Translations under genes and position numbers: made by a program | Shown here: piece by piece, positions 31,286 through 45,240 of the stretch | Layout: every line of letters starts with the position of its first letter | How positions within the stretch are numbered: the first letter of the stretch is position 1 | Source: Eriocheir sinensis | Taxonomy: Eukaryota > Arthropoda > Malacostraca > Decapoda > Varunidae | Reading direction: 5' to 3' | NCBI RefSeq assembly: GCF_024679095.1 | Contig: NW_026111787.1 | Location: 992,001-1,056,000 of the forward strand | DNA length: 64,000 bases | The notes under the pieces: model-generated | Databases searched by the model: none | Told to the model about the DNA's origin: nothing | The model's input: the letters and a program-made list of their open reading frames with translations, nothing else

Positions 31286-33194
31286 ATCAGATGGCAAAAG
31301 GGAGCTGAAGATAATTATTGATCATCTGAAGAGTAATGTCCACAAAGCTGCAGTTTGTGCAGAGGAGACCCCAAAACTCTAGTTAAGTCAGTCTGATGAA
31401 CACACATGGGTAAATATCATGAAGTCATATGAAGCAGAAACTGTATCCCAGTTAATCGAGTTAGCAGTTGATGTGCATAATGACAGCAAGCAAATTACAT
31501 TATCTGCGAATTCATGGCCTAGCCGATCACTGGCAAAAATGCATTGTAGCAACCAGATCTCTGTATACCGTGAATATGGGCTAGATGCATCCTTTTGTGA
31601 TTTTCAGCCACCGGCATCTGCATTTCATTATCGAGATCCAAATGTGTATCGAGAGATGCTTGACACTGTTGCTGAAGTAGTTATGGAAGCTACTGTTCAA
31701 AAAATAATTGATGCTGACTGCTTTTCACTACAAGTTGATGGTTCTTTTGATAAATATTCAGTTGATAACAAATTTTTTACAGCTCGTTTTGTGGGGAGGG
31801 AAAAGAACATGAAGAACATTTTCCTTGGTGAAAGTCATTCCGAAAAACGTGGGGCTGAAGGATTAATGGATGCTGTACTGACTAATTTCAAATACCTGGG
31901 TATTGGCGAGGTGGCAAAGAAGAAGCTGACCGGATTGACTACAGATGGCGAGAGTGCAAATATCGGAAGGAAGTCTGGGTTATGGGCCAAGCTAAATGAA
32001 TATCTAGGTAGAGATCTTCTTTGTGTATGGTGTGTGGCACATCGATCAGATCTAGCATTTTCTGATTCAGAGGCATCAGTGGCTGAGATCAAACATTGGA
32101 GAACAAATATCAAAGCTGTAGCATCTTATTACAGAGCTTCTGCAGTTCGAACAGATGAGCTTAAGAAAATTGTTGCAGAATCAGGATTTGCTTTTTTTAG
32201 GTTTCCTGAGCACTTTGAGGTCAGATTTGTCGAGCATCTTTTAAATCTGTGTGAATCAGTTTGGAAGAATTTGTCATCCATACCGGCACACTGAAATTCT
32301 GTATCCACATAAAAAATTAGCACCCGAAATGAAAAAGCAACAGTAAATGGCTTCCTGAAACTCTGGAAAGAAGGTGGCGACCAAAAGTTTTATTCAGCAC
32401 TAATGCTTGATCTCCTTCGCCTGTTTGAAAAGCTACAAAAAGATAGTCAGAAATCTGTGGCCACGCTCTGTGATATTGAAGTATCTAAAGTTGCTGCTCT
32501 TGCATCTGTGACATTAATGAAAGCTGGTCCATATCCAGGAGGTATGAAAGAAAAGCTGAGGGAAAAGCATGAAGCTTCAACAAGTGAAAGTGGAAGAAGA
32601 ATCTCTCACAATCACTATTTTTCAACAAGGAGGAGTACATCAAGTGTTAGAACTGGAATTGTCTTGGGTGCAAAGGAATATTTGTCTCAAAGACTTGACC
32701 TGGAACAAGAGGACATAGTAAAACAAATTAAGGTATTCCTCGAAGGAAAAACAGCTGCACAAATGATCAACTCAACAAGAAAGGTTGTAGAAGGTATTTT
32801 TATAATAGATTGCATTACTGAATTCTCTGATGAAGTTCTTATACATTTTTCCTCTGAAAACCTTCCTGTTCCTGGTAACATTACAGACGGAACAGGGAAA
32901 CTCTACCACATGTTAAAAATCTCCCAATCCGGAACTGTGTTTTCCAAACTAGTTCAAGCCTATGTCTCACTAACCCCTCACAGTACTGGTCCTGAACGAG
33001 CTGTCTCATGCCATACTATTCCCAAAGGCCCTAAACAATCCAGCTACTCAAGAGAGGCCATCAATAGTCGGATGTATATTGCCCTTAACAGTAGTGGGAA
33101 AGCACACTTTGATCCTAAACCCGCTGTAGCAAAGTTTCTCCAGAAAAAAACAGCGCAGATACAAAGTTCCAGACAAAGGATTATATCAAGATAG
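31286..33194 (+). pseudogene. hAT-superfamily (KIAA1586-like) transposase
   Basis: One frame, broken by in-frame stops at 31,380-31,382, 32,292-32,294 and 32,310-32,312, encodes a hAT-type protein. Its features are a catalytic-domain start (CFSLQVDGSFDK), a helical middle (LTGLTTDGESAN, CVWCVAHRSDLAF) and a C-terminal dimerisation region (GPERAVSCHTI, SREAINSRMYIALN). The protein resembles the vertebrate KIAA1586/ZMYM-like hAT relatives. The 5' end starts abruptly after a CT microsatellite, so the N-terminal zinc finger is missing. The reading frame is otherwise well kept, suggesting recent loss. Terminal repeats were not found. Confidence 0.75.
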
Positions 33195-33789
33195 GCATTT
33201 TATAAAGAAGCTCTTTGCCAAGGAGAGCTCAGTTTGAGGTCTTTATTTGTTTCTTGATCATGCTGCTTCATATTTAAACTTTTTTTTTTTTTTGAGTTTC
33301 TGAAAAAAAAACGTTTGTGGCAATTATTGTGCATATTTTCTTTCTTTTGATACACATGTGGATTAAATAATCTTTTTATTTTCTATATTGCATATTTTGC
33401 TATTTTTTGTGATATGGAGTAATTTACCGGAAAAGTATATTATTTCCAGTATAAAACTATAAATACATGTATTAATTTGGTACTGATAGGACCACGAGGT
33501 ACCTCCTCATAAGTTTTGTTAATGTGTATTCTTGGTTTATTGTATTTCTTTGAAAGAAAATGATGCATTACATTACACAAGATATTACATTACAGCGTGC
33601 AAAGTTCGAATTAAATTCCTCGATCATTGATATTAATATTTATATAACTTAGTCTTATTAAATTCCTTATCATTTATATACATTGATTTTAGCTCTGGGT
33701 TTGGGATATTTAAGTCATGTCGCCCAGTGAAATTTCCTTAAAAAATGCACTGTTTCGGAGTGTTCATGTCTTTATGTCTTCCGTCATAC
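33195..33789. other. AT-rich spacer after hAT transposase
   Basis: AT-rich non-coding DNA, perhaps the 3' part of the hAT element. Nothing further recognised. Confidence 0.5.
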
Positions 33790-34415
<626 letters not shown>

Positions 34416-35457
34416 CATTACACACAACTTTCTAATAGTATCTTGGAGATCCGCTATAGTCCCTAGGCATTGTTAATCTAGTCCCTAATGTATTAGGGCA
34501 ATTACCTACTGGAATAAGTTTGTTTGGTGAAATTATTTTGATTTCAGAGGAAAGTATATCTTTTTTCATATATGATTCAAGCAATGATTGTGTGTATGTA
34601 TTTCTTCCTTTATGAGAAAAAGGAATATCTAGTTTTGTTTCCTCATGACTCATATTTTGGGATCTAGCGATTCAGTAGAAAAAAAAAATATTGGATTTTA
34701 TAATTTTGCTGTCAATTTTACACATCATTGTCCTAGCATGCTCTAGGATATGATTATATAAATTTTTAATCTCCGTAATTTTTTTTCTATACAAAAATTC
34801 TCTACTCTACTTCCAAATGTATTAAAGATTAAATTTGAAGATTATATACACCAAGTATTCGTTATATGCTAGGATTACGTTTTGCGAAAAGCTCGCATTA
34901 TGTGAATTCGCATATATCAAACCTATCATCCCATTAATTATAGGGGGTTATGTTCCACGACAACGTTTTCGAAGCCTCTAAATATTTATTCCGGCACTGT
35001 TTCACAATAATAAAGCAATAAAGCATTAAAGATTGCTTCCGGGGAGACACACCCAAAGTCTACGATTTAACCCAATAAGCTCCGACGTTTCCAAATTCTC
35101 GCGCTCGTAACACCGAGCATCGTACTCATTTATCTGAACAACGATAACGCTCATGAACACTAAGTACGGGTACCGAATCAATAGTGTAAAACAATAGTGA
35201 ATAATGAGTGAAAAGAAGCTAGTGGAAAGTAAAAAGAAAGAGTATAAAAAAAACGGAGGTAACTCTCTCTCTCTCTCTCTCTCTCCCCCTCTGTCGCTCG
35301 TCACAGGCTTGGAGGAAGAATGGAGACATCTTCACTCGGCAAACAATTGTCGTACACACGCATCATGTATGTAGCTACCTCGCTGTTGATTTTATAATTC
35401 AGGAAAAATCAGCACAAAATAGACAGCGATGATGATAAGAAATACGTACAAGTGTGT

Positions 35458-35538
<81 letters not shown>

Positions 35539-36717
35539 TCTGCCACTTGAGTAAGACACACTTACACACGAACACATCCATGGTGGAGAGCCTTTGAATT
35601 ACCTTTTATTTTATTAGTAAGTTTCTGATACGTCAAGGGGGTGGAAATAGGTTGACCAGAAACAATTTTATCCATTGCTGGGGCGGCGCGGCGCGGCGGG
35701 GACTGCGAGAGCTTTTATACGGGGACTGCGGGAGCTTTTATACGGAGATAAGAATCACAAATATTACGCTACAGACATTGCAAATACCCTTAGAAGAACG
35801 ATTTGTTACATCGTTATAATAAATAAATACCTAAATAACCAGGGCAGGAAAGACGGAGAATAAGACACAATCAATCAGTCAACTTGCATTTACATTTCTA
35901 TATCCTCGTTTTGGCATTCAAGAAAAAAAAAAAAAACATCAAAATCGTACCAAGAATTTGTCTAGTTAACTAATCATATATCTTCATTTCTTTTTTCCAT
36001 TATGGAGAGAAAAAAAGCGGAAAGATAACCAGCTCTGAAACCGTAGAGTAGCTACCTAGTTTTCACCATTAGGCTACTTCCTCGAAAACAAAGAGACAGT
36101 CATTTGGAAGCGGGGGGAGAAGAATGGCCAGTACTTCGTCTATTATTTCTTTTCTTCGCCCCTCTCCGTCACTTGAACTGCTATTACTTCTTTTCCAGTA
36201 TTTCTTTATCCTCGATGGTAAAACAGAGGCAATTAGAATGTTCAAAAGGAAGGGGAAAAAGTCAGTGGGGCGTAGTGTAGGGACGGACTGGAGGCCTGAG
36301 GCAAGCTGGCGTGAGTGACGTCTGACAGACTCAGCGACCCAGCAGAGTTACCGTCATTCACTCAAGGACGTATGTTTTTTTTCTTTATTAGCTAAAAGAA
36401 TTGTCTGGCCAAAGTAAAAGAAATAAACAAATGCTATAATGTACGAGACACAGCTATCACCTCATGGTAATGCCAAAATAAGTATTGTATGTACCATAAT
36501 TCTTCATTCAAAACGAACATGTGTAGCCGCCGCCGCCGCCGGCCCTAGAGACTCGCGCCCGTTGACACACGCCGACACGCACACACGAACGCAACTCCCC
36601 ATGTATTACTAGGGTTGGGATGGCATGTTCCTCCCTTCTCTAATGTTGTTTATTTGCGACAATAAACTATCAATCAATCATCAATCACAGGCTCGTGTCG
36701 AACGGCCGCCCGTTGCT
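34416..36717. other. AT-rich intergenic DNA with GA/CT microsatellites
   Basis: No gene recognised. Contains CT (35,263-35,285) and GA (35,460-35,534) dinucleotide runs, a short duplicated phrase (gagcttttatacgg, ~35,709 and 35,731) and a GCC run near 36,530. Short ORFs here have no recognisable motifs. Confidence 0.6.
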
Positions 36718-37397
36718 AGAACAATGGTTCGTGCAGCAGCTCCTTCCAGTACCTGTAACCTGTGTGTCATAACTCTTATTTCCCTTTACTGCTCCAGTCG
36801 CAACCATATTCCTTACCTCTTTTTTTTATCCATATAATCAACAATGAAAATCAATGGTTCTTTACTAGATCACCTGAGCCTTAAAATCTAAGTTGGTCTT
36901 AACCAGCAAATGAACAAAGATAGAATGAGATGTGGTGAGCTGATATTCTATTCATGCTTTTCTCCTTTCTCTTTTGAAAATCAGTATATGCAATTACAAT
37001 ATAACATATTTACTTGGATCATGTCAGAGTCCAAATTATTGACGAGGCGGATTTATTTTCAGAGAGCAGATAGGCTAATATAGTTTGCTAGTTAAGCCAC
37101 TTATTCTGTCCATACAATAAGAAAGTTATTTTGATGAAAGTAGAATCCCTATTTGATACCTGACCTCCATAGAAGCTTAGTGATTAGAAAAAAAATGTAG
37201 GTAAGATTGCAGTTTGAATCCATTTACTTAGATTTTAAGGCTCAGCTAATCTACAAGTGAACTACCATTGATTTTCACTGGTGATAATATGCATAAAAAA
37301 TAGATAAATAATATGGTTATGTGACTGAAGCAGTAAAGGAAAATAAGTTATGATACCGGCTACAGGTACTGGAAGGAGCTGTTGCACGAACCGTTGT
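36718..37397. mobile_element. Long inverted-repeat (foldback) element 1
   Basis: Arms of about 180 bp (36,718-36,895 and 37,215-37,397) are reverse complements with moderate divergence. For example, gcagctccttccagtacctg in the left arm pairs with caggtactggaaggagctg in the right. About 320 bp of unrelated AT-rich DNA separates them. No transposase. Confidence 0.75.
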
Positions 37398-37785
37398 AGA
37401 AAGCTAATTGTACGTAGCAGGAAGGTCGTGGCTCTATGCACGCTAAGGGCAGCAATAACGAAACAAAAACGTAATTGATACGTAGTAAATGGGTTGTTAA
37501 AAGGTGATGAGGACGTGGTAAAAAGGTAGTACAAACGTCATAAAAACGTGTTAATGGTACGTTGTCATAAGGCTGCAGAAAGGTCGTGAGTTACGTAGTG
37601 AAATGCGTTTTGAGGACGTACCTGGGAGTCCACACATTTTCGTAATAACTGTATCTTGGCTACGTAAAAGCTACAAAACCGTTACCTTTATACTACGTAA
37701 TATATACGTAATAGTGTTTCTTGGATAGCTGTATTAATAAGTGCGACAAGAATTCAAAGAAAGAAAGGCATCACATTTCTCAAGT

Positions 37786-38118
37786 ATGTATTATTCTGAT
37801 GGCTGCAGTGTGATGAGAACACCACTATTGGTTTCAGGGGATTTTTCGAAAGTAACATTTAAACAAAACGTCGATAAATGCTGGTATTTTGGGGGAGGAT
37901 GTTTGAGACCCGGACCTGATTGGCAAAAAATACCTACGTGCCAAATGCGGATGATTACGGCACTTGTAGGAGTAGCTTTAGGGCAAACTTCGCTAAAACA
38001 TACGGGCACAGGTAGCGAGGCCAGGCGTGTCATCATATTAATTTGCACCTCCTCTCAATCATGTCGAGACGTCGACGTTTAACCTTGTCGTATTAGTCTC
38101 TTTGTTTTGTCCTTCTAC

Positions 38119-38177
<59 letters not shown>

Positions 38178-38605
38178 TAACAATATTTCAGCCCTACACA
38201 TGGAGTTGATGCTCATATGAAAATATTTGCGAAAAAGTTTTACTCTAAGGAAAATATTTATCCTCTGCATGGAAAATACTGCCATTAGTACTACATGGTA
38301 TATGCATGTAACAAGAAGCAATGGTTCTTAACCATTTTGCCACTAAAGAATTCTTGCAAAAAAAGTCTGCGGCAGAATGCTACTTTTCCAGTTATATTTT
38401 ATAATATTAGCAGTTTGATAAAAGATGAGAGGGGGCGTTGAGAAAAAAATGCCAGGATATGTGGATGGAATGATCATGTAGCTATTTGAGGGATAAACCA
38501 AGTACTGGGGGGCGTGGAGGGGTGAACCAAATAGCCTACCAGAGCGGCGCGGTGATAACATGACTAAGAACCACTGTTCTATGGTAAATATGCAGGTGTG
38601 TGTTT

Positions 38606-38655
<50 letters not shown>

Positions 38656-38990
38656 CAAAAAGACAGAACTGCCGTTTGGGACAGTGATAAATACTACTTC
38701 ATAGTTAGACGTTACGTCGACGTCTCGACATGATTGTGAGGAGTTGCAAATTAATATGATGACACGCCTAGCCTCGCTACCTGTGCCCGTGTGTTTTATC
38801 GAGGTTTACCCTAAAGTTACTCCAACAAGTGCCGTAATCATCCACATTTGGCACGTAAGCATATTTTTATTAATCAGGTCTGGGTCTCAAACAAACTCCC
38901 CCAAAATACCAACCTTTTTCGACGTATTGTTTAAGGGAAGAGTCCTCCCTGAAAATACGAAAATAATTTTCAAAAAATACGAAATTGAGT
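37786..38990. mobile_element. Long inverted-repeat (foldback) element 2
   Basis: Arms of about 300 bp (37,786-38,090 and 38,705-38,990) are reverse complements: the phrase catgtcgagacgtcgacg occurs on opposite strands at the two inner ends. The loop holds a CA tract on one side and a TG tract on the other, plus a hAT-like MITE. Similar short ORFs read inward from both arms, but these are a product of the palindrome. Confidence 0.8.
38319..38575. mobile_element. Short hAT-like MITE in foldback loop
   Basis: CAATGGTTCTTAAC at the left end pairs with the reverse complement of taagaaccactg at the right end, hAT-type termini. The interior is about 230 bp with no ORF. No clear target duplication. 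Confidence 0.5.
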
Positions 38991-39230
38991 TACATGGTCT
39001 ATGGCAACATCCTCTCCTTTGGTTTTCGTTTGGTAGATCTTTTTTCGGTCAAACATACATTTAAATGTCAATAGCGAGGAGATTTAAATGGGTACTGTGT
39101 GGGCGTGGCACGCTGACTGCGGCGCATTAGCTGGCATGCCAAAGTATGGAATAAATGTTGAAAAATCAAACATGCAACAATCTTCAGGCTGAGGTTTGTA
39201 ACCCATGTAACAGTTTTAGAACATAATTTG

Positions 39231-39563
39231 GGTAGGCGGTGGCTGAGTGGTTAGCGTGCGTGCCCCGCATTCATTGCGTGATGGATGACGCGGGCTCGAA
39301 TATGCCGCTACCACCTGGGATTTTTCAGTCACCGCCGTGTGGCTTGAAACTACCCACATGCTGTCCTGAAGACCACCCATCAACCCGGACTCTACAGGAA
39401 ACCGTCCAAGTGAATCAAGAACGAGCTGCGGGGCAGCATGAGCCAAGAAAAGATGGCGCCACTAATAAAACACATGCCTGCGCCATAACGGGCTGGGGCC
39501 GAATACCATCTAGACCCCTCAAGAGAGCCTACCGGCGCTATAGGCTGGCAAGTAAAATAAAAA
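39231..39563 (+). mobile_element. tRNA-derived SINE, near full length
   Basis: The head has a pol III A box (ggctgagtggttagcgtgc, 39,241-39,259) and B box (gggctcgaat, ~39,292), spaced as in a serine/leucine-type tRNA. The body matches the other copies and the 3' end is aagtaaaataaaaaa. Best representative of the family in this window. Confidence 0.8.
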
Positions 39564-40473
<910 letters not shown>

Positions 40474-40854
40474 TTCATGACCATAGATGCATTTTTAATC
40501 CACGGCGGACTTTTTCCTCAAATGTTATTTTCGAAAAACTATGTTCTCATGCATGCAGATCAAAATGTAGTTATGATACATGATGAGACCGAAAAGTGTT
40601 TCCAAAAAATAAGTACAAGATTATTTTACCCTAAACAACAACCCATAATGTTTGTTGTATTAACAGTTGTACTGCACAACATTTCCCACAAAATTTCAAA
40701 AGGTAGGCTATAATATTTAGTTCCCTAGATTCTCATATGCAGTAGCGGATCCAGGGGGCGTCCCTGGACCTAAATTGCGCCCTTTCAAAGATTCACTGAG
40801 ATCTGGGCGGGTATCATTCCTGTGAACACAACTACTAGCCTACTAATTATAATG

Positions 40855-40891
40855 ATAATAATAATAACAATACTACTACTACAACTACTAT

Positions 40892-40966
<75 letters not shown>

Positions 40967-40975
40967 TAATAATAA
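40855..40975. repeat. ATA/ACT trinucleotide arrays
   Basis: AAT and ACT trinucleotide runs immediately upstream of a LINE RT fragment. Confidence 0.95.
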
Positions 40976-42420
40976 CCTATCTGATCGCCAGTATGGGTTC
41001 CGCAAGGGGCGTTCTACTAGGGGGGGGTGGTGGGGGGATTGCTCACTCTTGCACGAGGGAGCACGGGCCTTTGCCAAAAGCGGCCCGTAGCAGGGAGCCG
41101 ACAGACCGACTCTATCAGCGATCGAAATCTAGCACACCAAGTCGGTCTGTCGACGAGGACTGGCTTGTCTCTGTTCTACTGGGGATCTTCTTGCTCTCTT
41201 AACTGACTCTTGGTCATCCTCTCTTAGCCGTTTCGGTGAAACTTTCTCTCTTGCTCTAGACATATCGGAAGCTTTCGATAGAGTTTGGCACAAATCTTTG
41301 CTCTCTAAACTGATCTCTTTCGGATTCCATCCTTCTCTCTGTTCCTTTATCTCCAATTTCCTTTCCTGCCGCTCTATCTCAGCTTATCAACAGTGGTGTT
41401 CCACAGGGCTCTGTCCTATCAACCACTCTCTTCCTGTCATTCAACAATGATCTTCTTTCCATAACAAACTGTCCTATCCACTCATACGCATTATTCAACT
41501 TCTTTCAACAGAAGACCCTCTCAACAGGAATTACAAGACTCCAGACTGGAGGCTGCAGAACGCTTAACCTTAGTCCTTGCTATCATTTCCGATTGGGGTA
41601 AAAGGAACCTTGTGTCCTCCAATGCCTCAGATACCCATTTTCTCCACCTATCAACTCGACACAATCTTCCAAACACCAATCCCCTATTCTTCGACAACAC
41701 CCAGCTGTCACCTTCTTCAACACCAAATATCCTCGGTCTATCCTTAGCTCGAAATCTCAAGTGGAAACTTCACATCACATCTCTTACTAAATCAACTTCC
41801 TCGAGGTTGGGCGTTCTGTATCGGGTCCGCCAGTTCTTCTTCCCCGAACAGATGTTTTCCATATAGAGGAGATTTTTCCGTCCTCGTATGGAGTATACAT
41901 CTCACGTGTGGGGGGGCTCCACTCACACAGCTCTCTTGGACAGAGTGGAGTCTAAGGCTCTTCGTCTCATCAGCTCTCCTCCTCTTACTAATAGTCTTCT
42001 ACCTCTTAAATTTCGCTGCCATGTTGCCTCTCTTTCTATCTTCTATCGATATTTTCATGCTGACTGCTCTTCTGAACTTGCTAACTGCATGCCTCCCCCC
42101 CTCCCGCGGCCTCGCCACACACGACTTTTACTCAAGCTCATCCCATTACTGTCCAAATCCCTTACGCAAGAGTTAACCAGCATCTTCACTCTTTCATCCT
42201 TCACGCTGGTAAACTCTGGAACAATCTTCCTTCATCTGTATTTCCTCCTGCCGACGACTTGAACTCTTTCAAGAGGAGGGTATCAGGACACCTCTCCTCC
42301 CGAAATTGACCTCTCTTTCGGCCACCTCTTTTAATTATTTTTAGGAACAGCGAGTAGCGGGCTTTTTTATTATTGTTTCCTTTTTTGTGCCCTTGAGCTG
42401 TCTCCTTTGTTGTAAAAAAA
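40976..42420 (+). pseudogene. LINE-C: RT domain and 3' end, decayed
   Basis: Begins in RT with SDRQYGFRKGRST. After a scrambled stretch it continues [25 protein letters not shown] and a damaged catalytic region where YADD would lie (only HSYAL remains). Then comes the post-RT region (TQLSPSSTPNILGLSLA, RVESKALRLI) and a C-terminal domain ending near 42,310. The 3' UTR ends ttgttgtaaaaaaa at ~42,420. Several frameshifts and stops. Type of element: a Jockey/CR1-like LINE, clade not settled. Confidence 0.75.
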
Positions 42421-42666
42421 TATATATTCATAAATGTAAGAAGGCAAACAGGTATTCGAACATGGAAAATAGGAAAAGACACGAAAAGCACACTAATAAA
42501 ACAAGCAAAAAGGTACATAAACAAGAATTAAAACGAAACACGATCAAACAGACGAAAAAAATATGGAAAAAAAAATACTGGAAAAACTTTAAAAAATTAC
42601 ATTTATGAAAAAAACCTGCAATAAATTACACAAACACAGAATGGAAAAAAGTAGGAACACATGCAT

Positions 42667-42668
<2 letters not shown>

Positions 42669-42737
<69 letters not shown>
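42669..42737. repeat. (CA)n microsatellite
   Basis: A perfect CA dinucleotide run of about 69 bp between the two LINE-C fragments. Confidence 0.97.
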
Positions 42738-42738
<1 letters not shown>

Positions 42739-43069
42739 CCGGAGGAGGTAGGAAGACACCCACCGAACGGGCGTAAACTACTCCCGGTGAGGATATATGG
42801 GAAGCGAGGAGGGTGCTGAATCCCTTCAAAGACCCTTTCCATGCCCTCACTAACCGTTTCCCTTTTGTCTCATCAACACCAGAGAGCAGCTCAGCATTCT
42901 CTCTAAAGACAGTTCCTCTCTCTTTTTACACCATACTACATTCACACAACACACACACCTTTTCCCAAAATTCAAAATTCAAAATGATGAAAAACAACAC
43001 TGCCTTGGAGTCCCCGCCTGAAGGGGACCATAAATTCCCCCAGGGAGGACTCCCCTTCTGGCTGCCGAA

Positions 43070-44162
43070 TTGAGAGGTGTCCTGATAACTCCTCGAACCT
43101 CCTCCTTATCAATTTCTGCAACATTCGTGGTCTTCGTTCTAATTTTCATTCTCTGGAACACCATCTCTCCTCCTCTAAACCTCATCTTCTCTTCCTCACC
43201 GAAACACAGGTTTTTGAGGCTACTGACAGCAATCTCTACTCTGTTCCCTCCTACTATCTCTATCCTAAATTTCAATCCAGAGTTGGATGTTGCGTCTACG
43301 TGCGCAACGACATCACTTGCTCTTGTGCCCACGACCTTGACTCTTCTGAATTTTCCACCATCTGGCTAAGACTTCATTGTCATTCTATTACTAAATACAT
43401 CTGTGCTGTTTATCTCTCACCTAACTCTACTAACTATGTAAAATTCTTTGACTATTTGAATTCTAAAGTGGAGCACATCTTGACTCACTCTCCCTTCCCT
43501 GAAATCTCCATCTTGGGAGATTTCAATGTTCACCACCAGCTTTGGCTTTCATCCTCTTTCACTGACCAACCTGGTGAACAAGCCTACAACTTTGCTCTCC
43601 TCAACGACCTAGAGCAGTTGGTTCAGCACCCTACACGTATTCCCGACCGTCTTGGAGAAAGGCCCAACATTCTAGACCTCTACCTTACCTCTAATCCTTC
43701 TGCTTACTCTGTCAAACTGTTCTCTCCGTTGGGCTACTCCGATCATAACCTTATTTCTGTTTCCTGTCCTATTGCTCCTGAATTCTACGCTCAAACTTTC
43801 TGTAAGAACTCCACCAAGGACGATTCTCGGCATATTCCTCTTATTCATCCCCCCTCTGACTCCTTTATGCCTGTTATTAAGATTCTTCCAAGTGATGTTT
43901 TCTATGCCCTCTCTGGCCTCAACTCTCAGAAGGCTTATGGACCTGATGGAATGCCTCCTATTGTCCTTAAAAACTGTGCTTCCGTGCTGACACCCTGCCT
44001 GGTCAAAGTATTTCGTCTCTGCCTATCAACATCTACATTTCCTTCCTGGTGGAATTATGCCTTTGTACAGCCTGTGCCTATGAAGGGTGACCGTTCCAAT
44101 CCCTCAAACTACCGCCCTATAGCTTTACTTTCCTGTCTATCTAAATCTTTTGAATCAAGTTT
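43070..44162 (+). pseudogene. LINE-C: endonuclease and start of RT
   Basis: An AP-endonuclease domain ([45 protein letters not shown]) leads into the RT N-terminus ([27 protein letters not shown]). One frameshift lies near 43,300. The sequence stops at 44,162, where LINE-B sequence begins, so RT motifs with the catalytic aspartates are absent. The style of the protein suggests the same family as the fragment at 40,976-42,420, but order and spacing show a separate rearranged piece. Confidence 0.75.
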
Positions 44163-45158
44163 GATGAGCTGAGATGTCTTGCTCTAACAAAAAATATTGA
44201 CATAATTGCTATAACCGAAACATTTATCGACACCACATATATTGATTAAAGTTTCGAATACAACATAGATGGCTACAGACCCTTCAACAAAGATCGTGTA
44301 AACCATAGAGGTGGTGGCGTCGCCCCTTTTGTCAAAAGCTATTTTCAACCCACTGACAAAACACCAAGAGACAGTAACGTTGAACATTTGTGCGTGCGAG
44401 TAAACATTGCAAAAGTCAATTTAAATATATCTGTCACCTACAGGCCTCCCGGGTAATCCCTCGATGACGATCTTGAAATGTACAGCGTTTTAAGGCAGTC
44501 ACTTAATAACAACGACTCACTGATATTAGGAGATTTTAACCTCCCCCATATCGACTGGGCGACACTGTCAGGTACAGAAGGCGAGCCACATAGAATGATC
44601 GAATTTTTAGAAGAAAATTATGTAAGCCAAATGGTTTCTGAACCAACTCGACAAAATAACATACTCGACCTTGTTATAACTACCCAAGATAACCTAGTCA
44701 GTAATGTCACGGTAGGAGAACACCTCGGTTCTTGCGATCATAAATTAGTCCGCGTCGACATTAGAGCTCAAACATCAGTGACTGAAAATAAAGTAAAGGT
44801 GCCCAATTTCAAAAGAGCTAACTTCGTAGAAATCCGACAAAAACTAACAGAAATACAGCTATCAGATGACGGCAATGTAGAGGAATCCTGGCTAAGCTTT
44901 AAAAATCATTTACTCACTCAGCAACATTCGTCCCCTTGTGCGAGAAGCGAAATAACACTAATAAAAGCCCACCTTGGTTTAATAGCGAAATTAAACACTC
45001 AGTCAAGGAGAGAAAATTGTCTTACAGGTTAAAGAAAGAACAAAGCACGCCCGAAAACACTAGACTTTATAACGATGCCAGGCGACGAGTAAAAAGATTA
45101 GTATGTCAGGCAGAGCGTAGATATGAAGAAACTATTGCAGCCAACTGTAAAAATAATA
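44163..45158 (+). pseudogene. LINE-B copy 1: endonuclease fragment
   Basis: A CR1-like ORF2 fragment beginning just inside the endonuclease (DIIAITETFID) with LILGDFNLPHIDWATL and GSCDHKLVRVDI. It has stops near 44,247 and 44,457 and a shift near 44,930. It ends after AANCKNN and joins directly to the ORF1 start region of copy 2, so it is truncated at both ends. Confidence 0.8.
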
Positions 45159-45240
45159 AGAGAAGATGGAAGCAGGCCAGAATAAAATAATAGAGCTTTC
45201 TCTCATCAGGCTTCATCTCGAGACGAGCAAGAAGAGAAGA

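Noticed and set aside
37791..39064. A pair of similar small proteins reading from the two arms of foldback 2
   Set aside because: Their similarity follows from the inverted repeat; the frames lose agreement outside ~40 residues and no family is recognised.
39231..39305. Functional tRNA gene
   Set aside because: A and B boxes are present but the cloverleaf is imperfect and the sequence continues into a SINE body shared by other copies.
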